From: Epiperipatus broadwayi
Taxonomy: Eukaryota; Onychophora; Udeonychophora; Euonychophora; Peripatidae
Length of the DNA: 64,000 nucleotides
Assembly (NCBI GenBank): GCA_028023455.1
Contig: JAQFVV010012398.1
Location: 2,938,682 to 3,002,681, forward strand
Reading direction: 5' to 3'
The notes beneath the pieces are model-generated. The model was given only the letters and a program-made list of their open reading frames with translations. It searched no databases and was not told the origin of the DNA. This document shows positions 39,251 through 52,453 of this stretch, one piece after another. Both the position numbers and the translations under genes were made by a program. How positions within the stretch are numbered: position 1 is the stretch's first letter; each line of letters starts with the position of its first letter.

Positions 39251-40470
39251 TGTATTTTGTTTATTTTTTTACGGGCGACCCTTTCTCACGTCTCATCCGA
39301 CGTTGGTGAACTTAAACCAAATAATATAGATCTCAAGAAATGGACAAGTAAGCTAAACCGTAGACTAGATGGAATTTCTATGGCTGTCTAGTCGCCATAA
39401 CACCTGTAGGTAATATTTAAATATTACCCACCAAAGAAAATTCTGATACAAATTATTTATACAAGTATTGTTTACTTGACGCAAATTTTAAGTGTTGCGT
39501 AAATAGGAGTTAAGGTAAATGAATAAAAGTTTCCGGTAGCCCTTGTATCTTGAATAAGATCTAAATATAAAAAAAAATGTCTACGAAAGAATATATTTAT
39601 GAGCGTCAATTTATCGATGACCTCAAGCGCCAAACTCACTGTTACGATGAGAATTATATTTCCCGATTAACGAGGTGCCTGACCCAAGCTAACTCACTCC
39701 CAGGGTGGGGAGGAAAACCTACCGGATGAACGGAGATAATAACACACACAAAAAAAATATAGGTTTGTAATTAATTTATAATGCACTCATAGACATATCC
39801 GCTTACCTCGGACATATTTGAATCATTGGAATTTATTTGGCAAATGAAGTAATTAGAAAATGTAAATGATGATTACTGAATAACTCTAACGCAAAGGTAA
39901 ATCTGTACTAAATTTTATTATTAATATCTAAACGTTATCTATGTAAATCAATTCTTATCCTTCTCATTTAAAATATATAATAAGTTTCCAGATCATAAAT
40001 GAAACAATAAAACATTTAATTTAGAATAAATACATATTAATTTATATATATATAAGAAAAAATTTTTTTACTATACAGTTGTACGCAATAATTTTATGTT
40101 ATGAAATAATTTAAGAAAGTTTGTTATTTTCGAGGGTAGCTATAAGCAATTCTGAGTTATATAAAAACAGAGTTCACTTTACCTGACGAAACCCCGGGGT
40201 ATGGGATTAGAATGTAATGAAGCATATCAAGTGGATTTCCGTGATCTAGTAGTATTTGAAGTTGCCTTATGAAAGCGCAATATATAATTTCTTTCTACAG
40301 AGTCCGATATTTAGATGTCCATAAGTAATGGCGGAGCCGTAGGTGGAGTCTTGTCTAATATAATTTTCAAATCAAATAAATTCATATTTTGGGAAGTACG
40401 ATTCTTTTCTATTTCATTTTATGTTCAGCAATCCGGAGTATTCGCTAGGTTCTTCGGAGGGCAGGCGGTT

Positions 40471-41378
40471 GGTAAAACTGCCGTTTACAGGTCACAATAA
40501 AATTCGAATTTTGTTTCACATTTTTCTCACCAGAGTTTCTTGTCGAATTAGTTTTCGTTTATAGAAATGATAAAATTCGCAAAGCAAACTCCTATAAAGT
40601 ATTTCTAATAGTGTGAAATTGTTACATTGTCTTTGGGCAATGAATCCTATAAATGTTAATGTAGTTGTAGTGCCAGAAAATGAAGTGTTACATGCTGCAG
40701 ATATTCGCGTAGAAAATTGAACATCGTGGCTGTTGATGGATGAACTTCGAACTCCGGAGTTAGCAATGAAGTGGTTAGCAAGGAGGCGTCTGCTTAAGAA
40801 TAGTATCTATGTTAGCATTGTGGCGTGCAGTGCAGACGGATGGGGTGCATACAACAACTTAAGCACAATCCGTAATGGTGTATATATGCACTCTGTCGTC
40901 ATACAACTGGAGAACTTTGTAGATCCTCACGACCCTGATATCCGTACACAAAATGTGGATGAGAACTAAACGCAAGCTCAAACATCAGTGTGGTACCAGC
41001 AGTACTTTATTCGAATCCTATCTGCAGGAATTTGCTTTCAGGACTCTACACGACAGTCTTTGCGAATTTTATCGCTATCGTAAGCGAAAACTACAATGGA
41101 CAGTAATTATGATATATTATTATTTTGGTAAAACTGACTTATAGCTACCCGAACCATTCGCCCTCTATTTTTAAAAAACTTAACTACTTTTTCCCCTCTA
41201 ATAACTGTATCCAAATTTAATAAGTGTATGTTTTATAATATAATTATTTGTTATTATAATTTCGTGTACTGTATTTGATATTTCACAACAAATTTTTAAA
41301 TAATTCGATACGAAACCCTCTTGTGAAAAACATTTGAACTACAAAATTTTGTCGTGACCTGTAAACTGCAGTTTTACC
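40471..41378 (+). mobile_element. Merlin DNA transposon, 908 bp, with TIRs and 9-bp TSD
   Basis: The left end starts GGTAAAACTGCCGTTTACAG. The right end in reverse complement starts GGTAAAACTGCAGTTTACAG. The inverted repeats extend about 34 bp. The element is flanked by CAGGCGGTT on both sides (40462-40470 and 41379-41387), a 9-bp duplication as expected for Merlin (8-9 bp). Inside is the 3' half of an IS1595/ISXO2-type transposase. It has inserted into the CpG-rich block and interrupts a frame there. Confidence 0.9.
40640..41144 (+). pseudogene. Merlin (IS1595/ISXO2-like) transposase, C-terminal half, frameshifted
   Basis: The frame at 40733-40969 contains a DGWGAYNNL block, the second catalytic Asp of the DDE domain. 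It is followed by NFVDPHDPDIRTQNVDEN, in which the NVD/NVE position holds the third acidic residue (Asp here where the family has Glu). A frameshift near 40955 moves the text to the next frame (40953-41144), WMRTKRKLKHQCGTS and then LFESYLQEFAFR, the family's conserved end. The N-terminal zinc ribbon and the first catalytic Asp are missing or unreadable, so the enzyme is dead. ISXO2-like proteins have the same order of motifs. Confidence 0.85.
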
Positions 41379-41850
41379 CAGGCGGTTTATAGTCAGTTCG
41401 CATCGGCTGCGGGTGATGAAGCCCTTTACGTATGGTCCTTACCCCGTCATGTTAAATATTTTTTTTTTTTTGTATCTTTATGAGTCTGTCTCTCTCAGCG
41501 GTCACAATCTAACTGAAGACTATCTTTTTCCTTTCTCATTAATTAATTTTTTTCTAATTAATTTTCATTTCTCAGACAAAGGAATTTTTTTTATCGGATC
41601 TCTAATCTAATTCTTTTTCTTTGAATAGGTTTTCCTTTCCAAATTACTTTTACTTCTTTAAATTTCATTGTTTTGGTGGTGCCGTCATTCCTGGTATCTA
41701 TTCTTTTTGGTCAAACATTCTTTGGTTTTTTTCTTGGAATTTTATTTTTGCAGTAATTAGCGATTGTGATTCAAACACAGAATTGCTTGAAGGCACATAC
41801 AATATTTCCTTTTCGCTACCCTCGTTAATTTGAAATATAATTGAAACTTA

Positions 41851-42290
41851 AATCAATATTCTAAACAATATATAACATATTTGCGCACAACTGTAATTTT
41901 GTCAATTTGTAATATTTTAAAAGTAAAACATTCTAAATAAATAATGCTTACTAATCAATCCCTTCCCCATTTATTTTCTGACAAAAAAAAGAATAATAAA
42001 GAAAAAGAGTTTAAAATTTACTTCACGCACGTACATATATGTATAATTATATATATTTTTAACCCTTTATCGCCCGCTTGAATATATACCTGTATTGAGG
42101 GTAATGCGTACGCGCTTTTCACTTTCTGAACCCAGCTACTGTTACAATTTAAATGTTCATAAACAACTTTTTTTTTAAAAGTTACTAAAATATATCAACA
42201 GACAGAGAAATAAATTAAAGTTAAAAATCTTTACATAAGCATAGAAGTGAAAAATGAAAAGTTACATTTAAAGAGACAAAATTTGTAACA
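41851..42290. other. AT-rich non-coding DNA
   Basis: No feature is visible apart from A/T runs. Confidence 0.45.
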
Positions 42291-42806
42291 GAATAATCTG
42301 ATAACAGTTTGAATTAATTACATTACAAACTATATACTAAAAAAATAAATGTATAAATGGCTATCTGTGTATGTGTACTAATTAGATATAACATATAAGT
42401 ACACTGGTTTAGACAATTAAAAAATGGTCTGGATTTTTTTAATGTAATATTATTAAATATTTTTTTTATAAAAGAGACATACTATGTGAAATTGATAACA
42501 ATAATATTGTAATTCATATTATGCAAAGGAAGAAGGAAAATTAGTTTTGACACATGTAAGAATTTGGATTGAACAGTTTATAAAAATATAAAGTATTCTA
42601 TGACTCTTTCTGATTTGCCTTCTGAATTGAGTTTTAAATAAATAATTTATCCATTCTTATAGTAAATTGAATGGCATGTCCATTCTTATAGTAAATTGAA
42701 TGACAAATGTAAATATGTTATTGAAAAAAGCACCCATTGCCTGCTTTAATCATGCCATGATCAAAAAAGTGGACTATTCCATAAGATCTACCAAGACCCA
42801 CTGTAT

Positions 42807-45739
42807 TGAAGCAGATCTGATGCTCAGATCCTGCTTCACAGCCCACATCCAATCTCCTACCATCTAACTGTATTCAAACCCGCCTTTACGCACGTATATA
42901 CATAGCTAATAATATATATTTCTTTTGGTTAGTATTATAAACATAAATAATGTAAACACATGCATTTTAATTTAAAAATATTTTATTTCATAATAATATT
43001 CTCATGTGTATGCGGGCGTAAATAATAAATATCTATATATTTCAGTGTAGGAGATTGTGAATAAATTAATAGTTATTTATATATAAGGTATCATATATAA
43101 AACGTATTACTTTTTCATATATAATTTTGTAGCCAGAAATTATGCAATCTTGTTAAAAAGTCTCTCGAAAAACAATTACCTGGAAGACCCCTTAGATTAA
43201 AGTAAAAGATTACAAATTGGTAATAATAAAATAAACCCATTAGTGGAAATTGCCCATGCTAGCTTGTTTTAAAATCATAAGATATATTTTAAAACAATTC
43301 TTCGAGAAACTGATAACAAACTTGCATTGTTTCAAATATCTTACTAGATAAGAGTATCCGGTCAAACTATTCCAGATGAAACCTAAGTGCTTAAACCGCC
43401 TCAGGTCCAGCAGTAGTTGCTAAGTTACAGCTTCAAAATAAAAGTATATATACTGCTGGATTTGAATCCACAAGAGAGGAGACCATTAAATAACTATGTT
43501 GTTATACATATTCCACGCCAGTTTTAATTCTCACGCAATGTGTTGTGAGTAGGAAATTTTACCTTGTTCCTCCGTTCTAATATGCTGTTCCCATGAACGA
43601 AGCTCTGCATCCCGTACTACTGAACTTTATGTATATTTTTCCAGTGAAAGTGAAATGCTATCTCTCAAATTAATAATGCTACCCTAGATCTAGTGAAACA
43701 ATACCGATGGACTGACTCCTAATGAAATCGTTCTTCCAAATAATCAAGGTAAAAGAACTTTGACCACTTATAATTCCTAAATCCTGCCTTCTCTGTAATA
43801 TTTATAATTTAAATCATCTATTTTAAATGTCTTCAAAATATGTATTCGTATAACTATATAACTAATCTATATTAAGCCTCCTATAAAATGTTTTTCCTTA
43901 TCTTTTAATTCCAAGCGGCAAATAATTTTCATTTATGTATTTATATTTTAAAATAAATGCCAATAGTATTCTAAAATCGCCAGCATATAATTCATTTTCG
44001 TTTCCCCACCCATCATTTACTGGGTAAATAATTTATAATTTGATCAAAACAAGTCTTATTCGACTTGCCCAGGTGCTCGCGATTTTAGATAAATAAACTA
44101 ATTATATTTTTCATGTTTACTGTAGAAAAACAGATTTGACGTCTGTTTTTCACATTCTCCTTCCTAAATAATGCGCTATCTTTTATTCTTAAATTATATT
44201 ATATATGTAAAACCCATCTTAGCTATTACCATCACCCACTTATTTTGTAATCATTTATATATTTTCACAAGTGCATTGATTAACCAAAATTGAGATTTAT
44301 TAAATGTGTAAGAAGTAATGAATAATATTAAGTAACATAATGTAAGGGGGAGGGGGATCTTAACATCTTAGTTTTATATTTAAGTATAATTATTACCCAT
44401 GTTTGCTTGGTGAAGCCATATCATTATGCCGAATATTTCATAATTTATGGGCAATAAATACGTTTCAATAATCTTTAATTTTAGAAATATTTATATATTA
44501 TATTATTAAGCGTTTCGTGCATAAAGGCCACTTCGTTTTTATATATGTTTGTGCTTCTTTCTCATATGGAGGTAATCGCACAGTCGAGCCCCATCGTCAT
44601 TCTCTATGTCCTTAAACCAGGCTGTAAAACCAGCCTGGGGACATCCTTGGTCTCATGTGCATGCTTTATACAGGGATTGCTCTGGAAAATCCAGCCCGAT
44701 AATGACATTGCCGACCACTCTTCGTCATCCATGATTCACCTGTACTTCACTCCAGGGAATCTGGAACTCTTTCGTTCGTCAAACCGACCCTGCCTATGTT
44801 TGCAGAGGAAATTGGTCCATTTCATTATTAAAAATTCATGAAGCACACTCCAGGATCCATAATTGGACCAACCCTATCAGCCGCCATGTACGCACCACCT
44901 TTCAGTGTCTTATTAGTCACCCAGAAGTATTCCTAAGCCGTAATGAAATGATTTCTCTAAACAGACATATTTCCATTAGTTTAGTATACGTATTAATGTG
45001 ATAAATTTAGTATCGTTTATATAATTATTCATTACCCATCTCGCGCATTAATTGTCTATAACTCCAAATTAATAATCATATTGAATGTAACCATATGTAA
45101 TATCTGCTTATAAAATTGTTTAAATTAATTAAATGCTCTTTTCGTCTCTGGGGGTGTAATAGTATTCCAGTAATGTATCCTAATAGTGCTAGTTCATTAA
45201 ATCACACATATATTATTGGCATAGCCGCAATTATAATGTTATCGTTAAATATGAATCAAACACATATATGTAATACTCACGAGGCTAACGTCGGCTAAAT
45301 AACCCGACATAATTTTGTTATTAATAAATCTTAAATATATATATCAAACTCGAACCATTGCTTTCTTTTAGTTAAGATAATATATTAAGTTATTACTTAT
45401 GCTAAATATGACTAGATGATCTTCACTCAATACATAATTAATATGCTAGGTCATGAGCCTTTATTGCTCATCAAATATAACTAGTTATTAAGTTATTCTA
45501 TCATATAAGTTTAGCCTAGAGTCTTTTTGTGTCTCCAATCATCGATGCCGGCGGATGAGAAGTAAATTAATCGATGTCATCAGGGTTGTTGCTCATAATG
45601 TTATAGATCTGGGAAATAGGCAAATAGGGAAGAATTCATGAGTGTTCCTGACCTGTGTATCTTGCGCACGATTGGATTTGAGGTACTTTTGCCTAGATGC
45701 TTGATCTTGTTACGTGAACATACAAATCCGACAGGCACA
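42807..45739. repeat. Left 2.9-kb LTR-like repeat
   Basis: Intact copy without the Merlin insertion. It contains the empty site TATATTAT near 44500-44510 where the right copy is interrupted. A GC-richer segment (44540-44960) carries a frame starting MFVLLSHMEVIAQSSPIVIL. Its relative to the right copy is a one-base insertion near 44762 that breaks the frame. Confidence 0.85.
44545..44841 (+). other. Unrecognised frame inside left LTR-like repeat (broken)
   Basis: It encodes 98 residues, starting MFVLLSHMEVIAQSSPIVIL and containing a CKTSLGTSLVSCACFIQG segment. The right repeat has the same text but runs on for about 70 more residues because it lacks one inserted base. I recognise no domain. 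LTRs seldom encode proteins, so this may be a GC-rich regulatory stretch that happens to be open. Confidence 0.3.
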
Positions 45740-48700
45740 GATTTTTTTTCTTTTCTCCGGGTTTGGCACGTCAATGTAGAGCTTTGAATACAAACACCCA
45801 TATACCTGAGATAGTAGTAGATAGTGATAGATATAACATATGTTTTTTTTTTTAAAAAAAAAAAAATTTGAAAAATTTTTTTTTGAAGGTTTTTTTTTTA
45901 CCCCGACACCTAGCGTAAAATTTTTTTTGAATATTAGTACACACTCCCTGTGAGTCATTGTTAATATAAATATTTTCTCTCAGTATATATATAAAAATAT
46001 GTTTCAAGTAAATAGTATGTCATATACTCAGTATTTTTTCCCACATAAAAGTTTTAAAAGTTTTTTCGTTTTCACGAACCTATAAAAGAAATTAGTGGCA
46101 GTTTTGTTTTGTTTTTTTTTTCACGTGTATGATTTGAATAATGATAGTGTTATATAATGTTTTATTCCTTGTCCATAAATACTTATTACATGTATAATTC
46201 TCGTGAGTTTTTAAAAAGAAGTAAAGAGAAGTAACAGCTTTTAAGGGGCTTTTACTTTCATATTAATTAAAGATAAAGAAGTGCTTTCCCAAATAATGTT
46301 TATAGTTTTCGTATACATGTAAGTTTCCAGTGATATAAATGAGTGACAGCTTTTATGGGGCTCTCATTTTTATAAAATAAAATGTGTTTTTTTCAAAGAA
46401 GTGAATAAGATGTATAATTTTTTTCTTGGCCATAAACGTGAAATTACATGCAGCATGCCTGTAAATAAAATAGTGGTAGTTCTAAGGGGCCTCCACAATT
46501 ATAATCATAAAATAAAAAGTACGTTTTAAATAGTGTTTTTATATATATAAGTGTAACGGAATATATGCCGTTACATTATTTTAAAATGAAAATAAAAAGA
46601 TCGTAAATAAAAATTGATTTATTAAAAAGAAAAAAACTTAAAAACTGAAAATTAAAAGTTGTTTAATATATATAGATCGCATGATGGACAACTTTAAAAA
46701 CTTTAAAAAAAATAAAAATATTTGAAAGTAATTTTTTTGTAAAAAAAGTAAAGATATAAAGATTTTATATTTTTGAAAATAGAAATAATGTTGATTTCTA
46801 TAATCTTAGAAAATGGAAATGATTGTCTTATTAATTAAACGATTGTTCAAAATCAAACTGGCCCTTGAGGCATTTAAAATAAATTAAAGGGTCAGATAAG
46901 AGAGTACAAAGAAATTAAATGACCAATGCAAACACCAGAAATGTCAGCACAGACCGTAATTGAAACACCAGAGGATTAGTGACGTCTTGCCGTTTGAATC
47001 TCAAGATCTAATGATAAGAGACTAATAAAAATATAAAAGCCAAATTATTATTATAATTGTTATCTTAGAGCTGACTATGAATAGATCGTTATAACTAGGC
47101 ATATTGCAGATTTTCACGATGTGGAAGTCTGCAATAAATTTAATTTTCCGGACAACCAGCTGAGGCCTCTGGATGACAGTTCCTGACCAAATGCATGGCA
47201 AGTCACAGTTTCATTTCAAAGAAGGACAAAATCTATGAAAGTGATCACGAAGATGGACTTCTCAATCTATTAAATCCGTAAAGTATGAACTATTGTGTCT
47301 ATCTAATAACTTTCCTAAAATTGCAAGTAATTAATAACTGAAAATAAGAACTCTTATCTGACTTAAAGAATGCAAATTCAATTATTGATATTTTTTTATG
47401 TAGATGTTTAAGAAATCATTTCCATTTTATTTTTTTTTTGTGTGTGCATTATGTTTTAACTAAAATGTATTAAATTTAAAGTTGGCTGTAGATAGCTGCA
47501 TGGATAAAGTTTAATAACTATGTTTAAATTCGTTTATGTTTAATTTAAGGGATTTTAATTTCAGGCTATTTGTTTCATGTTTGTGTCAGTGCTGGTGGAG
47601 AGATATATAGACGTTTATATTAATGTAATGTGAAGCGTGCTTAGCATACAGGGCAACGTGCCCACCTGAATGCATGACCCCAAAGAGGCAGTCATACCGT
47701 TGCAATGGTTGCAGATGTATTTCCTGCACCATTAACCCCTTCTAACTCTATGGACAGGGATTTATAAGTCGGCAGAAAGACCGCTCTCCACCATACGTAG
47801 CACCCTTTAAAATATATATATATATACATGATTCCTTAGTCTGACAGATGCACTTTCCTGTTCTAGACATGGATCATTTCCTTCAAATAATATCACGCTG
47901 TCAGATGCACCTTCCTGTCTACGTGGTTTTATGCTAGCATCTTCATATTACATTGATTGTGACTATATATCTGGAAGCAGGCATTGGGTTGACTACGAAC
48001 TTTTAGTCTGAGATTGAATGAATGTTTTGATAAGTTTTTAAGTGAAAAAAAAAAAATCTATGTAGACTATCTATGCTCGACATGCTAAAGTAAAATATAA
48101 TTTAAATATCCATCTGTGCGATCTATTTAAAATAGTAATTTAAATTTAAAAAAAATATTAATGTTAAAATCTAAAAATAAATTTATTCCTCAATTTTAAA
48201 TGTGCGTTAATAAAAATCTATTTGTGTGTTAATTACTGGCAGTGGCTTCTTTTATTTTATTGTTCTAAATATTTAATATATACTTTGAGAATAGAAATCT
48301 ATTGAAACTTATAAATGTTTAAAATCTCTGCTATTCTATGAGCTAGTGACCTTGGGCAAACGGTCAGTATAATATATATAAAAGTTTTTTTTGAATTTTA
48401 ACTTACGTATCTGCCTACTATATAAATTTTTCTAGGTTCAAACACCTAGATGGCGCCTTGTAGTGCGGATACGTTTAAGGCTTTTTTCATTGACCGTTAA
48501 ATAAGTTTCCATAAATGATTTTGATAACAAAAGTATTTTCGAGTTTACAGTATGATAAAATAGTGGTAGCTTTTAAGGGGCCGCCGCATTTATAATAAAA
48601 ATAAAGTATGTGTTCAAAATAATAGTGTTTATATATAAAAACATTTCCATAAATGATTTTAATAAACTATTTTCGAATTTACAATGTAATAAAATAGTGA

Positions 48701-50474
48701 TAGCTTTTAAGGGGTTTTTCACATTTAAAATAGAAAGATGATAAAGAAGTGTGTACGATATAGAATAATAATAGTGAGATATATAATAATTTTTCCATTT
48801 TAATAAATAAATATAATGCCCAAGTTTTGAATTGTGCGCTAAATAATAATAATATAATAATTTTTTTTCATAAATGCTTTAAATAATGATGTTCTATATA
48901 ATTTTTTTAAATGTCCCAAATAATAATATTTCCAAGTCTGAGAGAATTAAATTAGTGACAGCTTTTAAGGGGCTTTTGCAGTTAAAGATAAAAAGGTAGT
49001 AATCAAGTGTGTGCGCTAAATAATATATAATAATTTTTCCCTAAATGTTTTAAATAATGATGTTAAATATAATTTTTTTTCCTTGTTAATACATCTTTTA
49101 TATAAATATTTTAGATTTAGAATTTCCAAGTCTTAGTTAAATTAGTGACAGCTTTTAAAACACTTAAAAATGATAAAATAAAGATTCTAAATAATCGCAA
49201 ATGTGCAGATTTTTTTGAAATATTCATGCGTATATAATTGCCTTAAATCAATGAAAGAAATAATGACAGTTTTTGTTATACTTTCATTCTCTTATATAGA
49301 TATGTGCTAAAGCCATAATAATTTTTTTTCTGTTAAAGCTGTAAATGTATAACTATTTAAGTATAAACCTTAGAAAAGTATACAACCCAATAATAGCAGA
49401 TCATCTGGTCAGAACCTATAGCCCCATCCCTTTGGCTGGTGCCCGGTATTAATACCACTATAAATTTGCCAATAGGTGATCGAGTTATTTAGAATAAAAA
49501 GTTTAAAAGCAATGATTCATAATCAAAGTTATATAGAGTTTTTTTTTCCAAAATATGTGTATCAAGTGCATCAATGCAATCATTAATCAATCATTTTGTT
49601 AAGATGTTTCAGGTGCTGAAGAACAACTCCAAAAACAGACCATGAAGGAAGACATAAAGAAGGCCAGATAGAAGTTACAATATTTTTTTATTATATACAG
49701 TACTTTGCATTGAAGAGCTAAATAGTAAATAATCAGTATAGATATATATGTTTCGCAGTAAAAACTAGATCTAGAAATAATTAATATTAAATAAAAGGTA
49801 GGATAGCAATAATCATTTAAATAAATAAAAATTAAGTATGGGAGGGAGAGAATAGAGCAAGGGGGAGAGTGTAGAATGGGGGGAGGAGAAGCTGGACGGA
49901 TAGAACATGATGACATGGATATGCAATGGTAAATGATTTAGGATTATAATAAGTTGTATATATTATACCATAGTTTTTTATATTTTATTTTATTAACCAA
50001 GTAAGTTTTTTTGAAGACAGTGAATAATTTGTATATATATAGCATAGTTTTTTTGTATTATTATCTTATTATATTCAGTTAACCAAGCAGTTTTTTTTCA
50101 AGACAGTGAAAATTTTTTCCAGTAACATAGCAGAGAGGGTATCCTATCATAAATGAAAGTCATAAAATTTCTAATATAGCAGAGAGGGTATTTTAGCATA
50201 AATAAAAGTCATAAAATTTCTAACATAGCAGAGAGCTATTTTATCATAAATGAAAGTCATAAATTTCTAATATAGCAGAGAGTTGGGATACTCTATCATA
50301 AATGAAAGTCATAAATTTCTAATATAGCAGAGAGTTAGGATTCTATCGTAAATGAAAGTCATAAAATTCCTTTTAGATACATCGCCAATCCAAAGTTGTT
50401 CTTTAGTTACCTGGACATCAAGTAAAAGCTTTTTTTTCTTTTTTTAAACATTTTTTTCGGTAAGTTCAGGAAAA
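45740..50474. repeat. Internal region of the 13-kb element: decayed tandem arrays, no pol
   Basis: At least seven copies of AGCTTTTAAGGGGC-like words occur at about 46235, 46348, 46480, 48568, 48701, 48961 and 49150, each in a unit of about 115-135 bp with AT-rich text between. The array is split by unrelated sequence at about 46560-48540, which holds GC-richer patches at 47100-47280 and 47590-47810. A second array of about five 49-55-bp units with CATAGCAGAGAG and ATAAATGAAAGTCATAAA lies at 50124-50370. Two units of about 90 bp with ATAGTTTTTT and AACCAAG precede it. No protein is recognised. Confidence 0.6.
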
Positions 50475-52453
50475 TGAAGCAGATCTGATGCTCATATCCT
50501 GCTTCACACCCCACATCCAATCTCCTACCATCTAACTGTATTCAAACCTGCCTTTATGCACGTATATACATAGCTAATAATATATATATATTTCTTTTGG
50601 TTAGTATTATAAACATAAATAATGCAAACACATGTATTTTAATTTAAAAATATTTTATTTCATAATAATATTCTCATGTGTATGCGGGCGTAAATAATAA
50701 ATATCTATATATTTCAGTGTAGGAGATTGTGAATAAATTAATAGTTATATATAAGGTATCATATATAAAACGTATTACTTTTTCATATATAATTTTGTAG
50801 CCAGAAATTATGCAATCTTGTTAAAAAGTCTCTCGAAAAACAATTACCCGGAAGACCCCTTAGATTAAAGTAAAAGATTACAAATTGGTAATAATAAAAT
50901 AAACCCATTAGTGGAAATTGTCCATGCTAGCTTGTTTTAAAATCATAAGATATATTTTAAAACAATCGTTCGAGAAACTGATAACAAACTTGCATTGTTT
51001 CAAACATCTTACTAGATAAGAGTATCCGGTCAAACTATTCCAGATGAAACTTAAGTGCTTAAACCGCCTCGGGTCCAGCAGTAGTTGCTAAGTTACAGCT
51101 TCAAAATAAAAGTATATATACTGCTGGATTTGAATCCACAAGAGAGGAGACCATTAAATAACTATGTTGTTATACATATTCCACGCCAGTTTTAATTCTC
51201 ACTCAATGTGTTGTGAGTAGGAAATTTCACCTTGTCCCTCCATTCTAATATGCTGGTCCCATGAACGAAGCTCTGCATCCCGTACTACTGAACTTTATGT
51301 ATATTTTTCCAGTGAAAGTGAAATGCTATCTCTCAAATTAATAATGCTACCCTAGATCTAGTGAAACAATACCGATGGACTGACTCCTAATGAAATCGTT
51401 CTTCCAAATAATCAAAGTAAAAGAACTTTGACCACTTATAATTCCTAAATCCTGCCTTCTCTGTAATATTTATAATTTAAATCATCTATTTTAAATGTCT
51501 TCAAAATTTGTATTCGTATAACTATATAACTAATCTATATTAAGCCTCCTATAAAATGTTTTTCCTTTTCTTTTAATTCCAAGCGGCAAATAATTTTCAT
51601 TTACATTTATGTATTTATATTTTAAAATAAATGCCAATAGTATTCTAAAATCGCCAGCATATAATTCATTTTCGTTTCCCCACCCATCATTTACTGGGTA
51701 AATAATTTATAATTTGATCAAAACAAGTCTTATTCGACTTGCCCAGGTGCTCGCGATTTTAGATAAATAAACTAATTATATTTTTCATGTTTACTGTAGA
51801 AAAACAGATTTGACGTCTGTTTTTCACATTCTCCTTCCTAAATAATGCGCTATCTTTTATTCTTAAATTATATTATATATGTAAAACCCATCTTAGCTAT
51901 TATCACCACCCACTTATTTTGTAATCATTTATATATTTTCACAAGGGCATTGATTAACCAAAATTGAGATTTATTAAATGTGTAAGAAGTAATGAATAAT
52001 ATTAAGTAACATAATGTAAGGGGGAGGGGGATCTTAACATCTTAGTTTTATATTTAAGTATAATTATTACCCATATTTGCTTGGTGAAGCCATATCATTA
52101 TGCCGAATATTTCATAATTTATGGGCAATAAATATGTTTCGATAATCTTTAATTTTAGAAATATTTATATATTATATTATGGTACTTACGGATAATTCAA
52201 CCGATGACGTATTTGACCTACTGATTTTCCTTCCAGTAGACATCGATGTTTTTTTCATGACAATGTTGTCATGGCAACCAAGTGACTGGCGTGATTAATC
52301 CATCAGAAAGTCAATTTTTTTTTACCCACGAGATTTAAAATTCGGAGAGAGGTTTTGGAAATTTTTTGATTTTTCTGTCTATTGTGATTTTGCTATCCAA
52401 GGCACGACAGTGACTTTTTTGAGCTCTTCTACTTTGTGATATTTGCGTTTATT

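Larger units (their letters stand above)
39255..41850 (+). other. CpG-rich block of unknown origin
   Basis: CpG dinucleotides are far more frequent here than in the rest of the window, for example in the clusters at 39275-39315, 39600-39670 and 40315-40480. Several short plus frames have coding-like composition: 39260-39390 ending LNRRLDGISMAV, 39580-39730 starting MSTKEYIYERQFIDDLKRQT, and 40315-40470. The last is cut by the Merlin element at 40471. If that element and one 9-bp duplicate are ignored, the frame continues past it as YSQFASAAGDEALYVWS. I recognise none of these products. It could be a younger, undecayed insertion. Confidence 0.4.

Noticed and set aside
45843-45905. Poly-T/poly-A block near 45850-45905 as a regulatory site
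   Set aside because: It is simple homopolymer sequence with no motif to support a function.
49599-49916. 105-codon open frame as a gene
   Set aside because: It is made of translated low-complexity purine/pyrimidine runs, with no domain and no conservation visible. Other short frames at 461, 832, 5722, 16008, 36668, 45710 and 54188-54748 were rejected for the same reason.
50124-50370. CRISPR-like array of regularly spaced repeats
   Set aside because: The whole 49-55-bp unit repeats, there are no unique spacers, and the context is eukaryotic.
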